Positions 52,752-63,551 of a stretch of DNA of 64,000 nt are shown here, one piece after another (position 1 is the stretch's first letter; the number at the start of each line of letters is the position of its first letter). This DNA comes from Rhodocyclaceae bacterium (GTDB lineage: Bacteria; Pseudomonadota; Gammaproteobacteria; Burkholderiales; Rhodocyclaceae). The notes below the pieces were generated by a model, which was not told the origin of the DNA, did no database searches, and worked only from the letters and a program-made list of their open reading frames with translations. The stretch spans positions 60,787-124,786 of the forward strand of contig JAGTRP010000010.1 of assembly GCA_018261935.1 (NCBI GenBank). The letters are read 5' to 3'. Both the position numbers and the translations under genes were made by a program.

Positions 52752-54102
52752 CAGTCTTCCCTTCGACCAAAGTGGCCAAGGCGGCACGGTGGGCTGGTCC
52801 GAGGACCAGCCGGGGCCGGCGGGCGGCGATCAGGGCGACCGCTTCGTCCACTCCCCGAGCACGGCCACTTGCCAGCAGCCAGGCGGCGACAGCGCAGGCG
52901 CTGCGGGAATAGCCGAGGGCGCAGCAGACGAGGACGGGACCCTCACGGCGCAGGCGGGCGATTTCGTCGGCGGCCCGGGCGAGTTCTCCGGGGCAGGGAG
53001 GGACCAGGTCCAGCCAGGGCAGATTGGCATGGCCCTTTCCGGCGTCGGCCGGACACGGCAGTTCGGCGGTGAGATCGAGAACGGCGGCGAAGGGGCGGTC
53101 GGCGAGATCGTAGCGGGACGGCAGCCGCCCCAGCCAGACGTCGTCGGCGATTTCGTCGGGCGCGGGATGGCGGTGGGTCCACCAGCGGCTGTTCAGCCAG
53201 GCGCCGGCAAGGTAGGGCAGGAGGATGAGGGTGGCGCCGCAGCTCAGGTCACCGCCGCTTTTCTGGAAGCTCCTTGCCCCGCCCCAGGCGTAGATGAAGG
53301 CCACCAGGGCCAGGGCGGCAGCGGGCCACAGGAGCCAGAGGGCGATGCCCCCGGCCCAGGCTCCAAGGACGCAAGCCAGGGCGCCCACGAAATAGCGGAA
53401 CGCCAGACGGCGCCGGGTGGGGCACGGCGTGAGATGGAAGCCGGCCAGGGGCGATGGTCCCTGGTCCGGCCACAGCCAGAGGGAGAAGGCACCCGCCAGG
53501 AGGCCGGTGGGCACGTCGATGAAATGGTGCTGGTAGGTGGTCAGGACCGAGAGGCCGATGAGGAGGGCCCAGCCATGGACCGCTAGGCGCCAGGATCCCC
53601 GACTGGCGGCGGCGTAGCGGACCCAAAGGATGAGCAGCAGGCTGATGTGCAGGGACGGCGCCTGGTTGAAGGGCTGGTCGAAGCCCATGAGGATGTCGAA
53701 CATTCGGCCGAAGAGTCCGTCGGTGGGCGGGCGTTCGAAGCTGAAGCGCAGGGGAAAGAGGATGAAGCAGGCTACCGAGATGAGCTGGGCGGTGAGGAGC
53801 CGCTGGGCGTGGCGGTCGGTTTCCCGGCGGTTGCGGCAGAGCAGGAAGGAGAGGCCGTAAAGGAGGTCGATGGACCAGTAGGGAACGATGGTCCAGGCCA
53901 GGAAGGGAATCCGGCGCTCCCATTCGAAGGCCAGGACCCCCGGGGTGCCGTGGCCAGCGGCCCACCAGTTGGCGAAACCGTAGGAGGCGAAGAAGAAGGG
54001 GCCGAGGAATAGCAGCCAGAGGAGTCCTCGCCGCCAGGGGCGGGTTTCGGTCAAGGCGACGGCTTCGGCCGGGGGCAGGACAGCCCCGTCGGCGTCCCTC
54101 AT
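52741..54102 (-). CDS. Fused PAP2-type and dual-specificity phosphatase (YnbD-like)
   Basis: The 453-aa protein joins an N-terminal multi-pass PAP2-like membrane domain (NQAPSLHISLLLILW; TTYQHHFIDVPTGLLAG) to a C-terminal dual-specificity phosphatase domain with the CX5R active site (C-A-L-G-Y-S-R, near residue 392) and VAAWLLASGRARGVDEA. The second domain resembles phosphatases that remove phosphate from phosphatidylglycerophosphate-like lipids. The ATG at 54102 forms an ATGA overlap with the upstream gene; the much longer frame to 56298 is spurious. Confidence 0.9.
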   Translation of the reverse strand: MRDADGAVLPPAEAVALTETRPWRRGLLWLLFLGPFFFASYGFANWWAAGHGTPGVLAFEWERRIPFLAWTIVPYWSIDLLYGLSFLLCRNRRETDRHAQRLLTAQLISVACFILFPLRFSFERPPTDGLFGRMFDILMGFDQPFNQAPSLHISLLLILWVRYAAASRGSWRLAVHGWALLIGLSVLTTYQHHFIDVPTGLLAGAFSLWLWPDQGPSPLAGFHLTPCPTRRRLAFRYFVGALACVLGAWAGGIALWLLWPAAALALVAFIYAWGGARSFQKSGGDLSCGATLILLPYLAGAWLNSRWWTHRHPAPDEIADDVWLGRLPSRYDLADRPFAAVLDLTAELPCPADAGKGHANLPWLDLVPPCPGELARAADEIARLRREGPVLVCCALGYSRSACAVAAWLLASGRARGVDEAVALIAARRPRLVLGPAHRAALATLVEGKTDGV

Positions 54103-55862
54103 GAGTCGGAGCGGCGCCGGGCCAGGGAAACGGTGAAGATGCCCCATTCGTCGATGCGTTCCTCGAGCTTCTCGAAGCCGGCCTCGGCCACCAGCTGGTC
54201 CATCTCCGCCTGGGTGCGGCGGCGCATGACCCAGGATTGTCCGTCCCGGTGGCTGGTGAGGGCGCGGGCGATCAGTTCCAGTTGGGGATGCCAGGGCTGG
54301 CCGGTGTAGAGCAGGTAGCCGCCGGGTTCGACGGCATCGGCGAGGCCGGCCAGGGAGCGGGCGACGGCGTCGTTGTCCGGGAACAGCTCGTAGAGCCCGG
54401 AGACGATTCCGATGGTGGGCCGCGGCGAGACGGCGGCCAGGGATTGGCGGTCGAAGGCATCCCCCTTCTCGAAGCGGGCGAAGGCTTCCAGGCCCTTCTG
54501 GCGGATGAGGGCGCCGCCGTCGCGCACGTTGATGTCGCTGTAGTCCCGCAGCAGGATGGAATCCGGGCGCCGGGGATAGTTGTCCAGGGCTTCTAGGACA
54601 TAGCGGCCATGGCCGGCGGCGATGTCCATGACCCGCACCGGCCGGTCGGCATCCCACAGGGTATCCATGGCCCGGCGCAGCAATTCCTCCAGATGGATCT
54701 TGCGCTGGCGGATGCCGCGCCAGCCGATGGCGTCCAGGTAGTTGCGGTCGATGAGGCGGCCGAGGGAACCGAGGCCGGCGGGGGTGTTGCGGTAGACGTA
54801 GTCCAGGGTGCTGCCGGAGTCGAAGCCGGTCAGGTGGCCGAGACGGACGCCGTCCGAGAGGAGGCCTCCCAGCTTCATGTTGAAGCGCACCAGCGCCCAG
54901 TAGAGGCCCCGGGGGCTCAGGAGGGGCAGGGGGCGGGCCAGGGCTTCGGCTTCGTCGTGGGTGGGGCCGTGGCGATGGGCCTGGCGCAGGTCGGGGCGGC
55001 TCCAGGGCTCGGCGAAGCGGCGGAGGATGAAGTCCCGGGCCGGGGCGGTGGCCAGGTGGCGGTCCTTCTCCCCGAAGGTGTCGTGGTAGAAGCCCGGCAG
55101 CACCTGCTTTTCCTTGATGTCGGCGCCGAGGCGCTCGAAGAAGGCGTGCTGGGGGCCGTGGTGCACCACCCAGTCGGCGCCGGAAATGAGCAGCAGGGTC
55201 GGTATCGTGATGGCCTGGGCGTCGGCCACCACCCGTTCCGCCGCCTCGTAGAGGGCGAGGAGGATATTGACGGCAATGGGCCGGGTGATGAGGGGATCGG
55301 CATCGTAGGAGGCCTGCCGCTCCGGATCGTGGGTCAGGAAACGGGACTTGACGTAGCTGTTGACGAAGAATTTGCCTCGCAATGCCTGCATGAGGCGCAG
55401 GCCGGGACGGGCGAAGGGGACATAGAGTTTGACCTTGAAGGCAGGCGAGGCGAGGACCAGGCAGCGCACCCGGGGCGCGTAGTCGTGGGCCCAGGTGCTG
55501 ACCAGGACGGCGCCGACGCTCTGGGCCAGGACCGCCATTTCCTCCTGGGGGATGCCGTGGCTGGCGGTGATGTGGTCGATGAAGGTCTGGACGTCCCGCA
55601 CCGAGGTCCCGAAGCTGGGGGAGTAGCCCCGCTCGCCGGGGGAGCGGCCGTGGCCCCGGGCATCCCAGGCGAAGAAGTCGAAGTCCGGCAGGTCGAGCTC
55701 GTCGGCCAAGTGGGCCATGCGGCCCGAATGCTCGTGGCCGCGGTGGAATAGGACCACGGCGCCGCGGCGCCGGCCGCCAACCGCGGGCCAGTGGCGGTAG
55801 AAGAGGGAAACCCCGTCGTGGGTCTGGAAGGTCCGTTCCTGCACCGGTCGGGAGGTCGGCAT
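54099..55862 (-). CDS. Fused alpha/beta hydrolase and class I methyltransferase (YnbC-like)
   Basis: The 587-aa protein has an N-terminal alpha/beta hydrolase domain (GHEHSGRMAHLADEL; nucleophile elbow LAQSVGAVLV; ISGADWVVHHGPQ) and a C-terminal Rossmann methyltransferase domain (VRVMDIAAGHGRYVLEAL; VSGLYELFPDNDAV). The same fusion and neighbours occur in E. coli ynbC. Substrates are unknown; a lysophospholipid or lipid head group is plausible given the operon. Confidence 0.92.
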   Translation of the reverse strand: MPTSRPVQERTFQTHDGVSLFYRHWPAVGGRRRGAVVLFHRGHEHSGRMAHLADELDLPDFDFFAWDARGHGRSPGERGYSPSFGTSVRDVQTFIDHITASHGIPQEEMAVLAQSVGAVLVSTWAHDYAPRVRCLVLASPAFKVKLYVPFARPGLRLMQALRGKFFVNSYVKSRFLTHDPERQASYDADPLITRPIAVNILLALYEAAERVVADAQAITIPTLLLISGADWVVHHGPQHAFFERLGADIKEKQVLPGFYHDTFGEKDRHLATAPARDFILRRFAEPWSRPDLRQAHRHGPTHDEAEALARPLPLLSPRGLYWALVRFNMKLGGLLSDGVRLGHLTGFDSGSTLDYVYRNTPAGLGSLGRLIDRNYLDAIGWRGIRQRKIHLEELLRRAMDTLWDADRPVRVMDIAAGHGRYVLEALDNYPRRPDSILLRDYSDINVRDGGALIRQKGLEAFARFEKGDAFDRQSLAAVSPRPTIGIVSGLYELFPDNDAVARSLAGLADAVEPGGYLLYTGQPWHPQLELIARALTSHRDGQSWVMRRRTQAEMDQLVAEAGFEKLEERIDEWGIFTVSLARRRSDS

Positions 55863-55865
55863 GGG

Positions 55866-56480
55866 TCAGCTCCTGGAAAGGGAAAGTTGGGCGAGGCCGC
55901 TGCGGATGCGATTGACGATATTGAGGACGATGAGGCCGGCAACCGCCGGCATGAGCCAGAAGATCCAACCGGGCAGGGTGCCGGCGAGGCCCAGCCACAG
56001 CCCCAGGGCGCCGAAGACGACGGCCCGGTCGCTCTTGCCCATGGGACCGTCGTAGGTGCGTCCGGCGCCGACCATGGGGCCGAGAGCGCCGGCCATTTCC
56101 GACAGGGCGGCCAGGAAGACGACGGCGCCGACGCCGGCCCAGCCGAAGGGGGGGACGGCGACGAAGGGCAGGTAGAGGGCGGCGTCGGAGACCACGTCGG
56201 TGAGCTCGTTGAGGTAGGCGCCAAGGGCCGATTTCTGGCCGAATTCCCGCGCCAGAAGGCCATCCACCGCGTTCAGGGCCATGCGCAGGAACATCCACAG
56301 GGGCAGCAGCAGGAAAAGGCGGCTGTCACCAGCGGCCAGCAGCCAGGCGCCGAGGACGCAGGACAGCAGGGCGGCCAGCAGGGTGACGGCGTTGGCGGTG
56401 ACGCCGGCGGCGGCGAGGCGGCCGACCAGGGGCCTCAGCAGCCCTTGAAAGCGGGGCTTGAGTTGGTAGACGCTGATCAT
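55866..56480 (-). CDS. CDP-alcohol phosphatidyltransferase family protein (YnbA-like)
   Basis: The 204-aa multi-pass protein carries the CDP-alcohol signature in variant form: NAVDGLLAREFGQKSALG, then NELTDVVSD. The first and third Asp positions of the classical DxxDGxxAR...GxxxDxxxD are Asn; from memory, the YnbA subgroup shares this. It would transfer an alcohol to CDP-diacylglycerol. First gene of the lipid operon, 3 bp before the hydrolase-methyltransferase. Confidence 0.9.
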   Translation of the reverse strand: MISVYQLKPRFQGLLRPLVGRLAAAGVTANAVTLLAALLSCVLGAWLLAAGDSRLFLLLPLWMFLRMALNAVDGLLAREFGQKSALGAYLNELTDVVSDAALYLPFVAVPPFGWAGVGAVVFLAALSEMAGALGPMVGAGRTYDGPMGKSDRAVVFGALGLWLGLAGTLPGWIFWLMPAVAGLIVLNIVNRIRSGLAQLSLSRS

Positions 56481-56550
56481 AGCGGCGGACCTGGAAAGGT
56501 TCAGTCGCCGTGATTATGGCATGGGAATATGCCGCCCGGGCGGCGGGGGC

Positions 56551-57261
56551 TCAGCGCCGGAAGCTGTCGAAGACCACTTCCAGGCCCGAGACGACGAGGT
56601 CGCCGATGTCCCGCTCCAGGAAGCCGTCCTTCTCCCGCTGCCGCCGGCTACGCTCCCGCTCGGCCAGGAGGATGGCGTCCGCCAGGGCTTCCGGATTAGG
56701 GGCGGTGCGCTTGACCTCGGCCTGGTGGTAGCCGGCCAGGGCCTGTTCCACCGCCTGGGGGTCGAGGATGGTGATGGGCGAGCGGCAGTGGCCGCAGGCA
56801 TTTTCATTGCGGATATCCACCGGGGCGCCGCAACTCCCGCAGCGGATTACCTGCACCCGGGACTTGAGCTCTTCGATCTCCACCGGGGTGAGCTGACGCA
56901 CGAAACCCTTCTCGATCATGAACTGGGAGAAGGTGGTGAAGCGCCCGTGCTTCTGGAGGCAGCGGTGGTAGTTAAAGCGCCCGCCCTTGGCCACGTCGAG
57001 GCCGTGGAGCAGGGGCTCGTTGCAGCGGGGACATTGGAGCGTGTCCCGCAGGGGGAGGCGCTGATCGTCCCGGTGCTCGTGGATGAGCTTGAACAGTTCG
57101 ATGATCCCGCCGGGGGTGATCTGCACGCTCTCGAATTCGTCGAACCAGATGCTCTGGCAGGAGAAGCACAGGTCCAGCTCCACCGTGCCCAGGGGTTTGC
57201 GCTCGAAGCGGTGGGGCGCCATGGGATGGCGGCAGGAGGGGCACAGGGTGGCCGGGCCCAT
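56551..57261 (-). CDS. Zinc-ribbon protein of unknown function (236 aa)
   Basis: It contains several Cys pairs: CPSC and CFSC (residues ~8-35, TFIIB-type zinc ribbon with LDLCFSCQSIWFD), CPRC near residue 77, and CGSC...CGHC (~146-163). The rest is helical and charged, with no membrane segment. It overlaps no neighbour but follows the AsmA-like gene by 4 bp, so it is probably cotranscribed with it. Confidence 0.8.
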   Translation of the reverse strand: MGPATLCPSCRHPMAPHRFERKPLGTVELDLCFSCQSIWFDEFESVQITPGGIIELFKLIHEHRDDQRLPLRDTLQCPRCNEPLLHGLDVAKGGRFNYHRCLQKHGRFTTFSQFMIEKGFVRQLTPVEIEELKSRVQVIRCGSCGAPVDIRNENACGHCRSPITILDPQAVEQALAGYHQAEVKRTAPNPEALADAILLAERERSRRQREKDGFLERDIGDLVVSGLEVVFDSFRR

Positions 57262-57265
57262 GGCC

Positions 57266-58360
57266 TTATTTGCCTCCGAACAGTTTGCCGATGCTGCTGC
57301 CGATGCTCTGGGTCGTGCTGCTCAGGCCCTTGGCCACGGATTCCAGGCTGATCCCCAGGCCTTCGGCCATGGAGGCACCGACGCGCTTCATGAAGGTTTC
57401 GTTGAGGGAAAAGCGAGGATCGTCCAGCCGGCCTTCCAGCACGAACTTTACGCTGATCTGGCCGTTGCGGTCCTTGAGCAGGCCCACCACCGCCGAGCGG
57501 GGCATGCCCATGAAGGTGCCCATGCCGCCTTTGCCCGGCGCCAGTTCCAACTGGTGGACGGTGAGGGTCCCGGGGGCATGGAGATGGTTCTGCTTGACGG
57601 TGGAGTTGAGCTCCATATCCAGGCTGCCATGCTTGACGCCGGTCTCGGAGGCCTTGATGAGGTAGGGCTGGAGCGCCACCAGGTCAACGCCCTTGAGATG
57701 GGTGGCGATTTCCGAATCCCGGCTGGCGAGCTGGATATGGCCCTTGATGCCGAAGCTGCCGTCCCGCTGCACGCCCCTGACGATGCCTTCCAGGTTGAGC
57801 GCCGTGCGGGAGGTGAGTTCCGGCAGGCGCAGGTCGTCCACCCGGGCCTCCAGCCGTTCGAGGCGGACCTTGTGGGCCGGCCGGGCTACCGAAGCGTCGA
57901 AGAATTCCAGAACGGAAGCGTGCAACTGCACCGAATCGATGGTCACCGGCAGCCCGCCCCCTGAGTCACCGGCAGGGTCGGACTGCCTTTCGAGAATCCC
58001 CGGCAGCAGGCGCAGCTTCCCGTCTTTGGTGCGGAACACCGACAGGTAGGCCTTTTCGACCACGATACGGCTGATGCGGACCTGCCGGCTGGAGAAGAGG
58101 GCGCGGAAGTCCGGTGTCACGGTAATGCGCGCCGCCCGCAGGGCATCAGCCGTGGGCCATTCCTTGGGGCCGGGCACTCGCACGCCCCGCACCTCCACCG
58201 CCGACCAGCCGAGGGAAATTTCCCCCACTTCGCTTTCCGGCCCCAGGGCCTCCCGCACCTTGTCCCGCAGGCTGCCGGCGGCGAAATGGAGGCCGACGGC
58301 GGCCCCGATGGCGAGGACCGCGATCAGGACGAGAAGGGCGATGGCGATGCGTTTGGCCAT
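57266..58360 (-). CDS. AsmA-like inner-membrane protein (364 aa)
   Basis: An N-terminal transmembrane helix (about residues 5-27) is followed by a long beta-strand-rich periplasmic domain (LRAARITVTPDFRALFSSRQ; ISRIVVEKAYLSVFR; LTSRTALNLEGIVRG), the pattern of AsmA/DUF748-type proteins implicated in envelope lipid transport. The ATG at 58360 is chosen because it directly precedes the helix. It begins 4 bp after the rlhA-type gene ends. Confidence 0.75.
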   Translation of the reverse strand: MAKRIAIALLVLIAVLAIGAAVGLHFAAGSLRDKVREALGPESEVGEISLGWSAVEVRGVRVPGPKEWPTADALRAARITVTPDFRALFSSRQVRISRIVVEKAYLSVFRTKDGKLRLLPGILERQSDPAGDSGGGLPVTIDSVQLHASVLEFFDASVARPAHKVRLERLEARVDDLRLPELTSRTALNLEGIVRGVQRDGSFGIKGHIQLASRDSEIATHLKGVDLVALQPYLIKASETGVKHGSLDMELNSTVKQNHLHAPGTLTVHQLELAPGKGGMGTFMGMPRSAVVGLLKDRNGQISVKFVLEGRLDDPRFSLNETFMKRVGASMAEGLGISLESVAKGLSSTTQSIGSSIGKLFGGK

Positions 58361-58364
58361 GGGG

Positions 58365-60224
58365 TCAGAGGTGGATGCGGAAGTTCTTTCGCAGTTTGCC
58401 GACCACATGCATTTCGCAGCGTTTGCAGTCGAAGCGCAAGGTCAGCTTGTCGTTGCCCCGGATGAGGGTCATGGGGTCGGGGCGGACTCCCTTCACCTGC
58501 TTGGGGCACAGGTTGAAGCTGTAGCGCAGGCAGTGCTTGGTGATCATGAGGGAGACCGCGCCCTTCTCCTGGTTGGCCTCGTAGGCCTCGTCGATGAGGG
58601 AGACCCCGTGGCGGGCGTAGAAGGCGCGGGCCTTTTCATTATAGACGTTGCCCAGGTAGGTGAGCTCGCTGGCCGGGTAGGGGGCCGGCGGCTCCACCTC
58701 GGGCCAGCGGGTCGGCCTTTGGTAGGCGGCCTGGCGGGCCGACTCCAGCTTATCCACGGCCTCTCGGCGTAGGGCGTTGAGGGCCGAGGCGGGAATGAAC
58801 CAGGGCTGGGACACCCGCAGGTCGATGCTAGTGGCGACGAACAGTGTGTTGCCGAGCTTGCCCAGGTTGTCCCGCATCGACGCCAGGGCCTGGTCGGGAT
58901 TCTTCGCCGCTTCCTTGGCATGGGGCAGGGCGGCGGTGGCGCAAATCCCGTTCTCGTCGGTGAGGGTGAGGGCGAAGCCGTCCTCCGTCTCCGCCAGGAG
59001 GAGATGGACGCTGATCCGGCGGTCGGCGGATTTCTTCTCCAGGGCGCGCTCGAACTCCTGGTCCCGGTTGCGGTAGATTTGGGTGCCGACCGCGAGGCCC
59101 GCCGGCATTTCGGCCGGAAAGACCCGCCGGCCCTCGGCCCGGTTGATGCGTAGCCCCACCAGCTCCTGGTCGGCATCGAAATAGGAGAGGCCGTCGCCAT
59201 TGTTGAGGGTGACGGCGGTATCCACCTCGAAATGATCCCGAGCCACCCGGGCCACCTGGCCGATGGCCTCGCCCATGAATTTGGGGGAATCGAAGGCCCC
59301 GACATCGATGCGACGCTCGTTCACGAAGTAGTCGGTGGCGCCCCGGTTGAAGGTCTTTTCCGGCCGGGGCGTGAAGGTGAAGGTGCAGCGCCCGGAGGAG
59401 GCGGGCCGGTAATCGGGCATTTCCGCCATGATGCCGTCCAGCAGTTGGCGGTAGTGGGCGGTGATGTTCTTGACGTAGACGAGGTCCTTCAGGCGGCCCT
59501 CGATCTTGAAGGAGCTGATGCCCGCCTCCACCAGAGCCCGCAGATTGGCGCTCTGGTCGTTGTCCTTCATGGACAGCAGGTGGCTGTTGCGGGCGACGAT
59601 CTGGCCGTCCTGGTCCGCCAGGTCGTAGGGCAGCCGGCAGGCCTGGGAGCACTCACCCCGGTTCGCGCTGCGGCCGGTATGGGCGTGGCTGATGTAGCAC
59701 TGGCCGCTGTAGGCGACGCAGAGGGCGCCATGGACGAAGAATTCCAGGGTGGCCTGGGTGGCGCCGGCGATAGCGCGGATCTGGGGCAGGGAGAGTTCCC
59801 GGGCGAGGACGATCTGGGAGAAGCCCATCTGCTCCAGGAAGCGCACCTTCTCCACCGAGCGGTTGTCGGTCTGGGTGCTGGCGTGGAGCGCCATGGGGGG
59901 CAGGCCCATTTCCAGGAGGCCCATGTCCTGGACGATGAGGGCATCGGCCCCCGCTTTGTAGACCTGCCAGGCGATGCGCCGGGCTTCCTCCAGTTCCTCG
60001 TCCTTGAGGATGGTGTTGAGGGCTACCAGGACCCGGGCATTGTAGCGGTGGGCGTGGGCGGCGAGCTTCTCGATGTCGGCCACGGTGTTCCCGGCCGAGG
60101 CCCGGGCGCCGAAGGCGGGGCCACCGATATAGACGGCGTCGGCCCCGTGGTTGATGGCCTCGATGCCGAAGTCGGCGTTCTTGGCAGGGGCGAGAAGTTC
60201 GAGGGTGTTTCGGGAGGAATGCAT
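58365..60224 (-). CDS. rlhA: U32 family RNA hydroxylation protein, RlhA-type
   Basis: The 619-aa protein has the peptidase U32 core (LELLAPAKNADFGIEAINHGADAVYIGG split over residues 8-35; FVHGALCVAYSGQCYISHA with conserved Cys) and the C-terminal extension with HCLRYSFNLCPKQ and CKRCEMHVVG cysteines that distinguishes YdcP/RlhA (23S rRNA 5-hydroxycytidine) from the shorter TrhP/YegQ. Cysteines may hold an iron-sulphur cluster. Assignment to RlhA over TrhP rests on length and C terminus. Confidence 0.85.
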   Translation of the reverse strand: MHSSRNTLELLAPAKNADFGIEAINHGADAVYIGGPAFGARASAGNTVADIEKLAAHAHRYNARVLVALNTILKDEELEEARRIAWQVYKAGADALIVQDMGLLEMGLPPMALHASTQTDNRSVEKVRFLEQMGFSQIVLARELSLPQIRAIAGATQATLEFFVHGALCVAYSGQCYISHAHTGRSANRGECSQACRLPYDLADQDGQIVARNSHLLSMKDNDQSANLRALVEAGISSFKIEGRLKDLVYVKNITAHYRQLLDGIMAEMPDYRPASSGRCTFTFTPRPEKTFNRGATDYFVNERRIDVGAFDSPKFMGEAIGQVARVARDHFEVDTAVTLNNGDGLSYFDADQELVGLRINRAEGRRVFPAEMPAGLAVGTQIYRNRDQEFERALEKKSADRRISVHLLLAETEDGFALTLTDENGICATAALPHAKEAAKNPDQALASMRDNLGKLGNTLFVATSIDLRVSQPWFIPASALNALRREAVDKLESARQAAYQRPTRWPEVEPPAPYPASELTYLGNVYNEKARAFYARHGVSLIDEAYEANQEKGAVSLMITKHCLRYSFNLCPKQVKGVRPDPMTLIRGNDKLTLRFDCKRCEMHVVGKLRKNFRIHL

Positions 60225-60300
60225 AAAGGGGCTTCAACGACTGATGGTCCGGATTTTAACCCTCCGGGCCATTACAATGGCGGCCCCACAAGGAGCACCC

Positions 60301-60501
60301 ATGGAATCCCGAGTCACCGACATCGAAGTCAAGCTGAGTTTCATGGAAGACCTGGTTGAGGAACTCAACCGCACCGTCTTCCGCCAGCAACAGCAGATGG
60401 AGCAGTTGCAGCAGGAACTGCGCGTCCTGCGCCAGCAGGTCCAGGGCAGCATCCCCGCCGCCGGCTGGAGCCAGCGGGAGGAACTGCCGCCCCACTATTG
60501 A
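60301..60501 (+). CDS. slyX: SlyX family protein
   Basis: The 66-aa coiled-coil protein shows the SlyX pattern: VTDIEVKLSFMEDLVEELNRTV, then a glutamine-rich coil and the C-terminal LPPHY. AAGGAGCACCC precedes the ATG at 60301; a longer in-frame start at 60151 would run antisense through rlhA. Function unknown. Confidence 0.92.
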   Translation: MESRVTDIEVKLSFMEDLVEELNRTVFRQQQQMEQLQQELRVLRQQVQGSIPAAGWSQREELPPHY

Positions 60502-60516
60502 GCGTCCCGGCGAGGG

Positions 60517-61347
60517 TCAGTAGATGAAGCGGGGCCGCAGCTCGGCGAGATTCAGTTCGTCGAGAATGCGCTCGGCCCGCTCCCGGGCGTTACGGCGCGG
60601 GTTGCCCTTGTGGCTGGCGACGATCAGCTCGTTCTTCATGGAGTGCTCCCAGCCCACCAGCTCGGTCACCGTGACCTGGTAGCCGTGGGCCTCCAGGAGC
60701 AGGCAGCGCAGGACATTGGTGATCTGGCTGCCGAATTCCCGGGTATGGATGGGATGGCGCCAGATTTCCGACAGCGGCGTCTTGGCGAAGGACTCGTTCT
60801 TGTTCTTCCGCAGCACCGCCGCCACCTCGGCCTGGCAGCAGGGCACCAGGACAATGTGGCGGGCCTTCTTTTCCAGGGCGAAGCGGATGGCGTCGTCGGT
60901 GGCGGTGTTGCAGGCGTGCAGCGCCGTGACGATGTCGATGCGCTCCGGCAGGGCCGGCGAGCGGATGGATTCCTCCACCGACAGGTTGAGGAAGGACATG
61001 CGTCCGAAGCCGAGCCGCTTCGCCAGTTCCCGGGAACTATCCACGAGTTCCGGGCGGGTCTCGATGCCATAGATGTGCCCACTTTCCTTCGCCTTGAAAA
61101 ACAGGTCGTAGAGGATAAAGCCCAAGTAGGACTTGCCGGCCCCGTGGTCGGCCAGGGTGACATCGGCGTGGGCGGCGAAGGCATCCTCGAGCAGGGGCTC
61201 GATGAACTGGAAGAGGTGGTAGACCTGCTTGAGCTTGCGCCGGGTGTCCTGGTTGAGCTTCCCGTCCCGGGTGAGGATGTGGAGTTCCTTCAGGAGTTCG
61301 ATGGACTGGCCCGGACGGATTTCCGGGATGAGGGGTTCGGATTTCAT
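60517..61347 (-). CDS. Class I SAM-dependent methyltransferase, unknown substrate (276 aa)
   Basis: It has the SAM-binding motif ADHGAGKSYLGFILYD, acidic loop YGIETRPELVDSSREL, DIVTALHACNTATDDAIR, and VLVPCCQAE. This HACD/PCC pattern occurs in a family of uncharacterised methyltransferases related to eukaryotic METTL25/GSTCD-type proteins. No partner is evident. It is convergent with slyX. Confidence 0.8.
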   Translation of the reverse strand: MKSEPLIPEIRPGQSIELLKELHILTRDGKLNQDTRRKLKQVYHLFQFIEPLLEDAFAAHADVTLADHGAGKSYLGFILYDLFFKAKESGHIYGIETRPELVDSSRELAKRLGFGRMSFLNLSVEESIRSPALPERIDIVTALHACNTATDDAIRFALEKKARHIVLVPCCQAEVAAVLRKNKNESFAKTPLSEIWRHPIHTREFGSQITNVLRCLLLEAHGYQVTVTELVGWEHSMKNELIVASHKGNPRRNARERAERILDELNLAELRPRFIY

Positions 61348-61465
61348 GGATTTCGGCTCTTGGTCAGCTTCGCGTCAATTTAGGTCAGGTCTGTGTCAAC
61401 TTTCTCTACAGCCGACACGTTATATGCTCAACGGTGAATAAACACCGATTTCTATGGAGAGAGAG

Positions 61466-61750
61466 ATGGGAAGTTTGAGTACCGAGTCCTTCGAGGAATT
61501 TCTGGACTCATTGAAACAGGCCGGCATCGAATTCACCAATGAAAGCGAGCTGCGGGAGCGCCTCGCCGAAGCCCAGCGCTGGCGTTATGCCTTCACCACG
61601 CTGGCTGCCAATGGCCGGGCCATCGGTATCCGCTTCGAAGACCGCAGCGCCGGCAGCAACGAAGCGCAGCTTCGCCAGACCTTCGCCCAGTTCCAGTTTC
61701 CCGAAAGGGCCGAAGCGGCCTTCGCCGCCAGCCTCAAGACGGAACACTGA
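61466..61750 (+). CDS. Small conserved-looking hypothetical protein (94 aa)
   Basis: It is a soluble, acidic protein with ESFEEFLDSLKQAGIEF at the start and a short beta/alpha middle (AIGIRFEDRSAGSNEAQL). The ATG at 61466 is preferred over 61454 because GGAGAGAG lies just upstream. A strong terminator follows 30 bp after the stop, which supports a real gene. I do not recognise the family. Confidence 0.75.
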   Translation: MGSLSTESFEEFLDSLKQAGIEFTNESELRERLAEAQRWRYAFTTLAANGRAIGIRFEDRSAGSNEAQLRQTFAQFQFPERAEAAFAASLKTEH

Positions 61751-61779
61751 TTCCGCGTCTTTCCCCAGATGATTCGAGC

Positions 61780-61810
61780 AACGGGCACCGCAAGGTGCCC
61801 GTTCTTTTTT
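61780..61810 (+). terminator. Intrinsic terminator
   Basis: AACGGGCACC, loop GCAA, GGTGCCCGTT, then C and six T. A perfect 10-bp stem after the small gene at 61466-61750 and just before the convergent ettA end. Confidence 0.93.
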
Positions 61811-61820
61811 GCCTGCACCC

Positions 61821-63485
<1,665 letters not shown>

Positions 63486-63551
63486 GGCGGAGGGACGTTG
63501 CCTGAATTGTAAAAACCGCGAGTTTACCCGCCCGCGGGGTGGCGTGGCCAA

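Noticed and set aside
52741..56298. A single 1185-codon open frame on the minus strand
   Set aside because: Its upstream two thirds are Pro/Arg/Gly-rich shadow of the hydrolase-methyltransferase gene in another frame; the real phosphatase gene starts at 54102 with an ATGA overlap.
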